Origin: a virus
DNA: 21,432 nucleotides
IMG/VR virus record: IMGVR_UViG_3300032287_003299
Location: 1 to 21,432 of that record
Strand: one strand, 5' to 3'
How positions within the stretch are numbered: position 1 is the first letter of the stretch; each line of letters starts with the position of its first letter. A program made the position numbers and the translations under genes. Below, piece after piece: positions 1-6,642 of this stretch. The notes under the pieces are model-generated. The model was given only the letters and a program-made list of their open reading frames with translations, was not told the DNA's origin and searched no databases.

Positions 1-81
1 ACATACAGTATTGCTGGCGCTGTCCTTACATTCTCAGAAGCACCGCCAGTTACTTCGTCAATTGAAGTCAACTACGTCTAA
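1..81 (+). CDS. C-terminal end of a phage fibre-like structural protein (partial)
   Basis: The reading frame is open from base 1 to a TAA at 79-81 and encodes 26 residues ending in SSIEVNYV. The stretch LTFSEAPPVTSSIEVNYV resembles the end of many phage tail-fibre or appendage proteins, where a beta strand with the pattern LTFSEAPP closes the fold. The start and most of the gene lie outside the window. It is followed after 9 bases by the tailspike gene, whose Shine-Dalgarno sequence AAGGA overlaps this stop codon, so the two are probably co-transcribed. The fibre assignment is inference from a short tail and from the neighbours. Confidence 0.55.
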   Translation, partial: TYSIAGAVLTFSEAPPVTSSIEVNYV

Positions 82-90
82 GGATTTATC

Positions 91-1695
91 ATGGCGCTAA
101 CAAAAGTTTCTTACTCCATGATTCAAGGCGCCCCGGTCAACGTGCTTGATTTTGGCGCTGATTTAACCGGATCAGTTGACAGTTCCTCGGCTATTCAAGA
201 CGCTATTAACGCGGCCAACGGAAAACCAGTTTACATGCCGACGGGCACCTATCGGCTTGATACGGGTTTGACACGAATTACAACGCCGTCCGGCGTTTTT
301 GGCCCGGGCTTAACTTTGATTGGTGACGGGCCTGACAAAACAATCTTAGACTTTCGCGGCACATCCTCGGCTGCAATCAGCGCGGGGACTACGACGCTAG
401 GTAAATTTTTAATGTGGGTGACGCTACAAGGCTTCACCATTACGACAACTGGATCACCTGCTGGCGCCATTGGAGTTCAAATTCGCAGCGTCTACATGGC
501 TTGGATGCACGAACTTTGGATTCGAAACATGGCTGCCGATGGCATTAAGGTTGTGATGACCGACGGCGATCAAGACGGCAGCAACATGGTCACCCTTGAG
601 CGAGTGCGGATTGAAAATTGCGGCGGCTGGGGCATTAACACCGCAGTCACTGGCCCATACAATGAATTTTCTTTCCTCAAGCTGCACCATGTATTTATTC
701 AGGCTTGCGGCACAACTTCGGCAACTGTACCGCCACCGAGCGGCGGTATTCGCTGGAAGGGTCAGATTCTTGAAGCAGCCGATTCGTGTGTGGTCATTTG
801 TGAAAACGTCGGTATGTACATCCAAGGTGGTGCTGGCTTGTCCAACACCGCCAGGCTGACGAACTTTGTCTTTGAGAACAACAAGTCCCGCAGCCTGTAC
901 TGCGACGGGCTGGACGGCCTCACATGGAATCGCGGCCAGATTTACAACAACGACACCTACACAGCAACGCGAGGCGCTGAATTTAACGGGGCGACCTATT
1001 CCATCAAAGGAATTCAAATTGATGGCGTATATGTTAGAGCCACAAGCGGAAACAGCTCGCTTCAAGCGTTTACGATCAGTGGAACTGGCGCTGCACTGAA
1101 CTCCTGCCGAGTGACAAACACGATCTGGCAAAACTTTGACTACGCTGGGCAGGTTCGTTTCAGTGGCTGGCAATTTGATGTTGTGCCAAAGACTTGCGAC
1201 TTGGTTGTTTTGTCTTCAACAGATGCAGTCTTGCGAGCGCGTAACATCTTAGGCGACGGCAACAAAATGCCGCTACGGTTGCGCGGTACTGGTTCAACAA
1301 CTGGCGAATGGATACAGTACCAAGTCAGCAATCCAGGAATTTCTCTGACAAATTCTGGCCTTGCCGCAAACACTCGCTACTACTGCTATCTGTGGGACAA
1401 CAACAATGTAGTCCAACTTGAGGCAAGTACATCGGTGCCAGTTTTGGACACTGAAAGCGGGTACAGCGTCAAGACCGGCGATGCCACTCGGCTTTATGTT
1501 GGCAGCGTTGAAACTGACGGAAGCGCAAACTTCAAAACAAGCGCAAGCGGCTGGCTAAACCCAATGTTTGTTCCTGGCTCTCAGACAGGAATTTATACAT
1601 ACATGTGGACGGATAGCAGTAATCGGTTGCGTGTTAAATACGCAGTTGATCCTACGTCTGACACAGATGGCACAATTGTTGGCACACAAACTTGA
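91..1695 (+). CDS. Tailspike protein with right-handed beta-helix (pectate-lyase-like) fold
   Basis: The 534-residue product opens with a short head segment and then VNVLDFGAD (about residues 16-24), followed by an SSSAIQDAINAA helix and VYMPTGTYRL (47-56). This is the entry of the pectate lyase 3 / phage tailspike beta-helix family. The following 300 or so residues show short strands with glycine and asparagine turns, consistent with a parallel beta-helix. Such spikes trimerise at the tail tip and bind, often cleave, host surface polysaccharide. The C-terminal 150 residues look like a separate beta domain. No catalytic residues can be assigned, because tailspike active sites are not conserved between depolymerases. 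AAGGA lies 7 bases before the ATG. GC content is about 52% in sampled lines, lower than in the coat or ejection genes, which fits exchange of host-range genes. Confidence 0.8.
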   Translation: MALTKVSYSMIQGAPVNVLDFGADLTGSVDSSSAIQDAINAANGKPVYMPTGTYRLDTGLTRITTPSGVFGPGLTLIGDGPDKTILDFRGTSSAAISAGTTTLGKFLMWVTLQGFTITTTGSPAGAIGVQIRSVYMAWMHELWIRNMAADGIKVVMTDGDQDGSNMVTLERVRIENCGGWGINTAVTGPYNEFSFLKLHHVFIQACGTTSATVPPPSGGIRWKGQILEAADSCVVICENVGMYIQGGAGLSNTARLTNFVFENNKSRSLYCDGLDGLTWNRGQIYNNDTYTATRGAEFNGATYSIKGIQIDGVYVRATSGNSSLQAFTISGTGAALNSCRVTNTIWQNFDYAGQVRFSGWQFDVVPKTCDLVVLSSTDAVLRARNILGDGNKMPLRLRGTGSTTGEWIQYQVSNPGISLTNSGLAANTRYYCYLWDNNNVVQLEASTSVPVLDTESGYSVKTGDATRLYVGSVETDGSANFKTSASGWLNPMFVPGSQTGIYTYMWTDSSNRLRVKYAVDPTSDTDGTIVGTQT

Positions 1696-1704
1696 GGATA
1701 GATC

Positions 1705-2598
1705 ATGGCTGACTTAAAAATTTCTGCTCTTACTGGAGCAACTACTCCGCTGGCTGGCACCGAAGTACTGCCAATTGTTCAGAGTAGTTCAACCGTCAAA
1801 GTTAGCGTTGCCAATTTGACCGCTGGCCGCGCTGTTTCTGCCTCATCTTTGGCGCTTACGACTCCGCTGCCAACCACCAGCGGCGGCACAGCGCTGGCTT
1901 CCTTCACCAACAAAGGCGTAGTGTACGCATCGTCAACCAGCGCGTTGGCGACGGGCAGCGCGTTGGAGTTTGACGGCACCAATTTTGGCGTTGGTACTGG
2001 CGGCAATACGATGAACCATCAGTCTGTCGTGTACAAAGGCGGTGGGAACGCTGTTTACTTTCAGATTGGAAACGGCGCCAGTGGCCTTGGTGCAACCCAA
2101 GGCGTCAGATTGGGTTTGACTGCTGCCGCTGCCAGTGAACTCTACACAATCAACAGTTTTACATTGTATGTAGATGGAACAGCGGGTTTTTCCCTAGACT
2201 CATCGCGCAACGTATCAGCGGGTACAGATAACAACCAGACCCTTGGGTCAGCAGCTAAACGCTGGTCAGTCGTATACGCTGGCACTGCTATTATTAATAC
2301 GTCCGACAAAAATCAAAAACAGCAAATTCGTGAACTATCTAGCGCAGAAAAAGCCGTCGCACTTCGTTTAAAAGGCTTGATAAGAGCTTTTAAATTTAAT
2401 GATGCAGTCGCAATTAAAGGCCAATCTGCTCGTATTCATGTTGGCGTAATCGCCCAGGATGTAGCTGTTGCTTTTGAAAATGAAGGTCTTGATGCGTATC
2501 AGTACGGAATGTTTTGCTCTGACGAAATGGAAGACGGCAGTAAACAATTAGGGGTTCGATACGAAGAGCTTTTGGCCTTTGTAATAGCCGCAATTTAA
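1705..2598 (+). CDS. Tail fibre protein with C-terminal S74 peptidase / intramolecular chaperone domain
   Basis: The 297-residue product begins with MADLKISALTGATTPLAG, an N-terminus common in phage fibre proteins. Its middle part has repeated beta motifs such as GVGTGGNTMNHQSVVYKGG and SAAKRWSVVYAGT. From residue 200 it carries an S74 domain: SDKNQK supplies the Ser200/Lys205 pair expected of the autocleavage dyad, followed by AFKFND, HVGVIAQDV and the terminal RYEELLAFVIAAI. In characterised endosialidases and fibres this domain assists trimer folding and is then released by self-cleavage. The protein stops right after the last conserved helix, where many relatives continue for another 15-30 residues. 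AT content rises sharply over the S74 part. The gene follows the tailspike by 9 bases, with GAGGAT as ribosome-binding site. Confidence 0.82.
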   Translation: MADLKISALTGATTPLAGTEVLPIVQSSSTVKVSVANLTAGRAVSASSLALTTPLPTTSGGTALASFTNKGVVYASSTSALATGSALEFDGTNFGVGTGGNTMNHQSVVYKGGGNAVYFQIGNGASGLGATQGVRLGLTAAAASELYTINSFTLYVDGTAGFSLDSSRNVSAGTDNNQTLGSAAKRWSVVYAGTAIINTSDKNQKQQIRELSSAEKAVALRLKGLIRAFKFNDAVAIKGQSARIHVGVIAQDVAVAFENEGLDAYQYGMFCSDEMEDGSKQLGVRYEELLAFVIAAI

Positions 2599-2601
2599 AT
2601 C

Positions 2602-2628
2602 TTGACAAGCGCCTTCTTAGCGCATAAT
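2602..2628 (+). promoter_or_regulatory. Sigma70-like promoter candidate ahead of the scaffold gene
   Basis: A perfect TTGACA (2602-2607) is followed after 15 bases by CATAAT (2623-2628), five of six bases of the -10 consensus. It lies in the 78-base gap between the fibre and scaffold genes, where a promoter for the head genes would be useful. The 15-base spacer is shorter than the ideal 17, so strength is uncertain. Inference from sequence only. Confidence 0.5.
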
Positions 2629-2658
2629 CTGAGAACTGTATCGGCCCAGTAGACCGAG

Positions 2659-2671
2659 GTTCCTACGGAAC
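2659..2671 (+). promoter_or_regulatory. Small hairpin over the scaffold ribosome-binding region
   Basis: GTTCC (2659-2663) and GGAAC (2667-2671) form a perfect 5-bp stem around a TAC loop. It ends 5 bases before the ATG at 2677 and contains the only purine-rich stretch that could act as Shine-Dalgarno. It may moderate scaffold translation. The stem is short and could be chance. Confidence 0.3.
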
Positions 2672-2676
2672 AAGAA

Positions 2677-3468
2677 ATGACTGAAGAAGTCCAACAAGCC
2701 TTAGCGGAAGTTGAATCCGCGCCAGCAGCCGAGGTGACGGCCACCACGGACACTGCACAAAACGCGCCGGAAGTAGCTGAGAGTCAACCCGAGCAGACGC
2801 CCGAGGAGAAGAAATTTTCCCAGGCCGAGATCGACGCGATGATCAGCAAGCGCCTTGCCAGAGAGCAGCGCAAATGGGAACGTGAGCAGCAGGCTAAAGC
2901 CACCCATCAGGTGGTGAAAACGGAAGTCCCGCCTATCGAGCATTTCGAGTCGCCTGATGCCTACGCGGAAGCGTTGGCCGTCAGAAAGGCTGAAGAACTG
3001 ATCGCGCAGCGAGATTTCCAACGGCAGCAGGCTGAGATTAACGACGCTTACCACGACCGTGAGGAAGAGGCCAGGGCCAAGTACGACGACTTTGAACAAG
3101 TCGCCTACAACCCGCAGCTTCGAGTCACTGACGTGATGGCCGAGACAATCAAGGCGTCCGACATGGGGCCGGACCTAGCTTATTGGCTGGGAACCAACCC
3201 GAAGGAAGCTGATCGCATTTCCCGCTTGGCACCTCTTTTGCAGGCCCGAGAGATTGGGAAGATTGAGGCCAAACTTGGCTCCAATCCTCTTGTGAAACCA
3301 ACTACGTCTGCGCCTGCGCCTATTTCGCCTGTTACCGCACGCACCAGTGGAAGCCCGTCCTACGACACGACTGATCCTCGGTCTACCAAGACTATGACAG
3401 ACTCGCAGTGGATTGAAGCTGAACGTGCCCGGCAGATGAAAAAGCTGCAAGCGCAAATGAACCGCTAA
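2677..3468 (+). CDS. Capsid scaffolding protein (P22 gp8-like role)
   Basis: The 263-residue product is highly charged and mostly helical, with an acidic Ala/Glu/Pro-rich first 45 residues, then FSQAEIDAMISKRLAREQRK and a long coiled-coil stretch rich in E, R, K and Q to about residue 145. The C-terminal tail, DSQWIEAERARQMKKLQAQ, is a basic amphipathic helix of the sort that contacts coat protein in scaffolds. It sits directly before a P22-type coat gene, the position of gene 8 in P22, whose product I recall as about 303 residues. Scaffolds organise procapsid assembly and leave before or during packaging. Sequence conservation among scaffolds is weak, so the call rests on composition, the FSQAEIDAMISKRLARE signature and position. 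No separate protease domain is seen. Confidence 0.82.
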   Translation: MTEEVQQALAEVESAPAAEVTATTDTAQNAPEVAESQPEQTPEEKKFSQAEIDAMISKRLAREQRKWEREQQAKATHQVVKTEVPPIEHFESPDAYAEALAVRKAEELIAQRDFQRQQAEINDAYHDREEEARAKYDDFEQVAYNPQLRVTDVMAETIKASDMGPDLAYWLGTNPKEADRISRLAPLLQAREIGKIEAKLGSNPLVKPTTSAPAPISPVTARTSGSPSYDTTDPRSTKTMTDSQWIEAERARQMKKLQAQMNR

Positions 3469-3489
3469 AACTTTGAAAGGACCGCCGAA

Positions 3490-4698
3490 ATGGCTAATAG
3501 CATTCTTACCATTGACATGATCACCCGGAAGGCTCTCGAAATCCTCGAGAACAACCTGGTGCTCACCCGTAACGTTAACCGCCAATACGACGACAGCTTT
3601 GCTGTTGAAGGTGCCAAGATTGGCTCTACCCTGCGTATCCGTCTGCCCGACCGCGCTTTGGTCACCGACGGCGCCGCCCTGCAAGTGCAGGACGACAACG
3701 AGCAGTTCACCACCCTGACTGTGTCTTCGCAGAAGCACATCGGCGTGAACTTCACGTCTGCCGAACTGACCATGCAGTTGGACGACTTCGCAGAGCGTGT
3801 TCTGAAGCCTCGTATCAGCCAGTTGGCCTCCAGCATCGATGCTGACGTGGCAAACAGCTTCAAGTACATCGGCAACACCGTTGGCACCCCTGGTACCACG
3901 CCCGCTACCTCGCTGGTTCTGCTGCAAGCTCAGCAGAAACTGAACGAGAACGCTGCTGTGATGTCGCCTCGCTACGCCACCGTCAACCCAGCGGCCAACG
4001 CTGGTTTGGTCGAAGGCATGAAGGGTCTCTTCAACCCCACCGATACCATCAGCAAGCAGTTTAAGAACGGCATGATGGGCATGGGCGTGTTGGGCTTCGA
4101 CGAGATCAACATGTCTCAGTCGATCAAGCAGTTCACCACCGGCTCGCGTACCGCTACTGGCGGCACCTTGTCCGCTGCTGTGACTGCTGAAGGTGCTACG
4201 ACCATTGCCATCACCGGCGCTGGTGCAGCAGGCACCGTGAAGATCGGCGACGTGTTCACCGTGGCTGACTGCTACGCTGTGAACCCACAGACCCGTGAGT
4301 CCACTGGCTCGCTGTTCCAGTTTGTCGCAGCCGCTGACGTGACCCTGAGCGGCGCTGGCGCCGGCAACATCACTGTGGCTCCGATGTACTCGGCCAACCA
4401 CGCTCTGGCTACCGTTGACGTTCTGCCGCAAAACGGTAAGGCCGTCGTGTTCGTGGGTGCTGCTTCCAGCCAGTACGCTCAGAACCTGGTGTACCACAAG
4501 GATGCGATCACCTTCGCCACCGCCGACCTGCTCCTGCCCCAGGGCGTGGACATGGCTGCTCGCGCTGTCCATAACGGCATCAGCCTGCGCGTTGTTCGTC
4601 AGTACGACATCAACAACGACCGTATGCCCTGCCGTATTGACGTGCTGTACGGCTACAGCGTGATTCGTCCTCAGATGGGCGTTCGCCTCTGGGGCTGA
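3490..4698 (+). CDS. Major capsid (coat) protein, P22 gp5 family
   Basis: The 402-residue product matches the P22 coat family. It starts MANSILTIDMITRKALEILE, has the helix and extended loop NRQYDDSFAVEGAKIGSTLRIR (spread over residues 30-51), FTSAELTMQLDDFAERVL near residue 100, and the closing VLYGYSVIRPQMGVRLWG. Residues about 215-305, including GDVFTVADCYAVNPQTRES (253-271), probably form the inserted I-domain that P22-type coats carry on an HK97 fold. Length compares with about 430 in P22. AAAGGA precedes the ATG by 9 bases. Codon use is strongly biased to CTG, CGT, AAC, GAC and ACC, as expected for the most abundant virion protein. A UUCG-loop hairpin just after the stop probably limits transcription into the next gene or protects the mRNA end. 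Confidence 0.95.
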   Translation: MANSILTIDMITRKALEILENNLVLTRNVNRQYDDSFAVEGAKIGSTLRIRLPDRALVTDGAALQVQDDNEQFTTLTVSSQKHIGVNFTSAELTMQLDDFAERVLKPRISQLASSIDADVANSFKYIGNTVGTPGTTPATSLVLLQAQQKLNENAAVMSPRYATVNPAANAGLVEGMKGLFNPTDTISKQFKNGMMGMGVLGFDEINMSQSIKQFTTGSRTATGGTLSAAVTAEGATTIAITGAGAAGTVKIGDVFTVADCYAVNPQTRESTGSLFQFVAAADVTLSGAGAGNITVAPMYSANHALATVDVLPQNGKAVVFVGAASSQYAQNLVYHKDAITFATADLLLPQGVDMAARAVHNGISLRVVRQYDINNDRMPCRIDVLYGYSVIRPQMGVRLWG

Positions 4699-4704
4699 TT
4701 GAAT

Positions 4705-4724
4705 GGGGGCTTCGGCCCCCTTCT
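4705..4724 (+). terminator. UUCG-loop hairpin after the coat gene (terminator or mRNA-stabilising)
   Basis: GGGGGC (4705-4710), TTCG loop, GCCCCC (4715-4720): a 6-bp all-GC stem closed by the extra-stable C(UUCG)G tetraloop, 6 bases after the coat stop codon. It is followed by TTCT and then a looser T-rich run, so termination may be partial. It could also block 3' exonucleases and stabilise coat mRNA. Confidence 0.7.
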
Positions 4725-4751
4725 ACACATTTATTTTGAAAGGATTTCATC

Positions 4752-5156
4752 ATGGCTCTCCCTAATGGTTCTGGTGGGTATCAGGTTGGCGCAGGCAACA
4801 CCAGTGAAGCGCAACTGATCGTTCAAGGCGCCCCCACTGCGATTACCGCAACAACCGCAACCCTGACCGGCGCTCAAATGGCCGTTGGGTTGATCACCAG
4901 CAACACCTCGGCTGACACCGTGGTTACGCTGCCTACCGTTGCCGATCTGGAAGCTGCAATCAGCAGCGCCCAGAAAGTCAACGCTGCATTCGATTTTGCA
5001 GTTGCCGTTGACGACACTGCGTATCAATGCACCTTGGCTACCGCTACTGGTTGGACGTTGCTCGGTAACATGGTGGTGTTGGAAAACACCGGCGCTTTGT
5101 TCCGCGCTCGTAAAACCGGCGACGGTACTTGGACTCTGTACCGCATTGCAGGCTAA
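4752..5156 (+). CDS. Probable capsid decoration or virion appendage protein (unknown family)
   Basis: The 134-residue product is small, slightly acidic and rich in Ala, Thr, Val and Gly, with alternating beta-strand patterns (for example ATTATLTGAQMAVGLITSN and DTVVTLPTVADLEAAI). It ends DGTWTLYRIAG, a closing strand seen in several small phage beta proteins. No transmembrane segment or enzyme motif is visible. It has its own strong ribosome-binding site (AAAGGA, 9 bases before ATG) and sits between two GC hairpins directly downstream of the coat gene, where phages often keep decoration proteins made in high copy. The decoration role is inference. It is confidently a real gene from its SD, codon use and clean spacing. 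Confidence 0.7.
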   Translation: MALPNGSGGYQVGAGNTSEAQLIVQGAPTAITATTATLTGAQMAVGLITSNTSADTVVTLPTVADLEAAISSAQKVNAAFDFAVAVDDTAYQCTLATATGWTLLGNMVVLENTGALFRARKTGDGTWTLYRIAG

Positions 5157-5164
5157 ACCCAAAT

Positions 5165-5186
5165 GGGGGCTCCGGCCCCCGTTTTT
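5165..5186 (+). terminator. Intrinsic terminator-like hairpin
   Basis: GGGGGC (5165-5170), TCCG loop, GCCCCC (5175-5180), then GTTTTT. A 6-bp GC stem and a short T-run make this the best-formed terminator of the three hairpins in the head region. The downstream gene starts 12 bases later with its own AAAGGA, so readthrough must supply that mRNA unless a hidden promoter exists. Confidence 0.75.
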
Positions 5187-5198
5187 AAAGGATAAAAC

Positions 5199-5684
5199 AT
5201 GCCTAATACCAAGCCTGTAGGCGTCGCGTTTAGCGACCCTGAATTGACTTCTGGCACCACTGTAAGTGGTGCAGTAATTGACGGCAGCGCAATCGGTGCA
5301 ACAACGCCATCAACCGTGGTCGGCACTACTGTTTACGCTACAACCGAAATCGGCTACACCGCCGCCGCACAAGGTACTGTGACGCAGGCAACCAACAAAT
5401 CGACAGCGGTCACGCTGGACAAGTCTGCTGGTCGCATCACAATGAACAACGCATCGTTGGCAACCTCCACCAATGCGACGTTCGTTTTGAACAACAGCAC
5501 CATTAGCGCCAACGACGCGGTGATTTTGACCATCTCTGGCGGGCAAACTACTCCTGGCTCATACAACGTATTTGCCAATGCTTTGTCTGCTGGTCAAGTC
5601 AGCATTACCTTACGCAACATTTCGGGCGGGTCGCTGTCCGAGGCTGTTGTCATCAACTTCGCAATTGTTCACTGCGCAAGCTGA
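5199..5684 (+). CDS. Beta-sandwich virion protein, probable decoration or fibre component
   Basis: The 161-residue product splits in two. Residues 1-50 are a low-complexity Ser/Thr/Gly segment. The rest is a conserved phage beta domain: GTVTQATNKSTAVTLDKSAG, RITMNNASLATSTNATFVLN, STISANDAVILTIS and ISGGSLSEAVVINFAIV. This domain recurs in fibre and appendage proteins of many environmental phages as a trimeric beta-sandwich. No enzyme motif is present. Placement immediately after the coat and the 134-residue gene, inside the hairpin-bounded cassette, suggests a capsid-surface protein. Its stop codon is fused to the next gene's Shine-Dalgarno. The domain resemblance is from memory and the exact structural role is inference. 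Confidence 0.72.
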   Translation: MPNTKPVGVAFSDPELTSGTTVSGAVIDGSAIGATTPSTVVGTTVYATTEIGYTAAAQGTVTQATNKSTAVTLDKSAGRITMNNASLATSTNATFVLNNSTISANDAVILTISGGQTTPGSYNVFANALSAGQVSITLRNISGGSLSEAVVINFAIVHCAS

Positions 5685-5689
5685 AAGGA

Positions 5690-5709
5690 GTGGGGACTTC
5701 GGTCCCCAC
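5690..5709 (+). promoter_or_regulatory. Hairpin between Shine-Dalgarno and start codon of the 65-residue gene
   Basis: GTGGGGAC (5690-5697), TTCG loop, GTCCCCAC (5702-5709): an 8-bp perfect stem with a C(UUCG)G tetraloop. AAAGGAG (5684-5690) lies just before it and ATG (5712) 2 bases after it. Unfolded, SD and ATG are about 21 bases apart. Folded, the gap collapses to a few bases. It has the same form as the terminators at 4705 and 5165 but lacks a T-run. Confidence 0.7.
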
Positions 5710-5711
5710 TT

Positions 5712-5909
5712 ATGGCAATAATTTACCTCACACACCCCATCCACGGCGCTAAGGTTGCGACGATGGACATGGAAGCCGATTTGGATGTTCAAAACGGCTG
5801 GTCGCGGTACAATTTCGAGACCGTTGAAGAAGTGGCTGAAGAAGTCAGCCCCGAGCCTGTAGCACGGCGTGGCCGTCGCAAAAAGGACGTTTTAACCGCA
5901 GAGGAATAG
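5712..5909 (+). CDS. Small conserved phage protein of unknown function
   Basis: The 65-residue product reads YLTHPIHGAKVATMDMEADL followed by NGWSRYNFET, then an acidic stretch and a basic RRGRRKKD before the end. The first 37 residues look like a compact domain and I recall similar small proteins between coat and neck genes of other P22-like phages, without known role. The start is unusual: the only good Shine-Dalgarno (AAAGGAG) is about 21 bases upstream, separated by an 8-bp hairpin. Start alternatives inside the gene have no better SD. The stop is one base before the start of the adaptor gene, so translation of the two is probably coupled. Possibly a head-completion factor, but nothing in the sequence proves that. 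Confidence 0.65.
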   Translation: MAIIYLTHPIHGAKVATMDMEADLDVQNGWSRYNFETVEEVAEEVSPEPVARRGRRKKDVLTAEE

Positions 5910-5910
5910 C

Positions 5911-6642
5911 ATGACGACCTACACCGCAGGCGAACAGATTAACCGGGCGTTGCGGCTGCTAGGCGTCCTAGCCGAGGGTGAAACGCCATCGGCGTCAGTG
6001 TCTCAGGACTCCCTGATGGCGCTCAACCAGATGATCGACTCGTGGAACACCGAGCGTCTGGCGGTTTTCTCCACCATCGACCAGATCGTCAACTGGCCGA
6101 CCGGCTCAATCAACGAGACTCTTGGCCCCAGTGGTTCGCTGGTGCGCCTGAACGGCACTGCCGTGCGGCCCGTTCTGGTGGACGACGCCACCTACTTCAA
6201 AGACCCCGGCACCGGTGTGTCGTACGGTATCAAGCTGATCAATCAGCAGCAGTACGACGGCATCGCGGTCAAGACTGTGACCTCGACTTTTCCGCAGGTG
6301 ATGTTTGTCAACATGACCTACCCGGACATTGACATCTTCATCTACCCGCGCCCAACGCGGCTGCTGGAGTGGCACTTCATCAGCGTTGAGGAACTGACGC
6401 AGCCGGCCAATCTGTCCACCCAAATTCTGTTCCCGCCAGGCTACCTGCGGGCGTTCACCTACAACTTGGCCTGCGAGATCGCGCCAGAGTTCGGTGTCGA
6501 ACCAAGCCCCCAGGTGCAGCGTATTGCGATGTACAGCAAGCGCAACTTGAAGCGCATCAACAATCCGGACGATGTGATGTCGATGCCGTACTCGCTGATC
6601 GCCACGCGGCAGCGGTACAACATCTACGCCGGTAACTACTGA
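5911..6642 (+). CDS. Head-tail adaptor / tail accessory factor, P22 gp4 family
   Basis: The 243-residue product starts with TAGEQINRALRLLGVLAEGE, then DSLMALNQMIDSWNTERLAVFS (spanning about residues 33-54). This is the hallmark N-terminal helical region of P22 gp4-type adaptors. Gp4 binds under the portal after packaging and begins to close the channel. The product is longer than P22 gp4 (about 166 residues as recalled), with a C-terminal half carrying YPDIDIFIYPRPTRLLEWHF and FPPGYLRAFTYNLACEIAPE, which is typical of the wider environmental family. The gene follows the 65-residue gene by one base and shares a TGATG overlap with the gp10-like gene, consistent with coupled expression of stoichiometric neck parts. 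Confidence 0.88.
   Translation: MTTYTAGEQINRALRLLGVLAEGETPSASVSQDSLMALNQMIDSWNTERLAVFSTIDQIVNWPTGSINETLGPSGSLVRLNGTAVRPVLVDDATYFKDPGTGVSYGIKLINQQQYDGIAVKTVTSTFPQVMFVNMTYPDIDIFIYPRPTRLLEWHFISVEELTQPANLSTQILFPPGYLRAFTYNLACEIAPEFGVEPSPQVQRIAMYSKRNLKRINNPDDVMSMPYSLIATRQRYNIYAGNY

Noticed and set aside
3175-4572. 465-residue open frame on the minus strand under scaffold and coat
   Set aside because: It is a shadow of the strongly biased coat codons. Its product is His/Val/Gly-rich without domain logic, and the plus-strand coat protein is certain.
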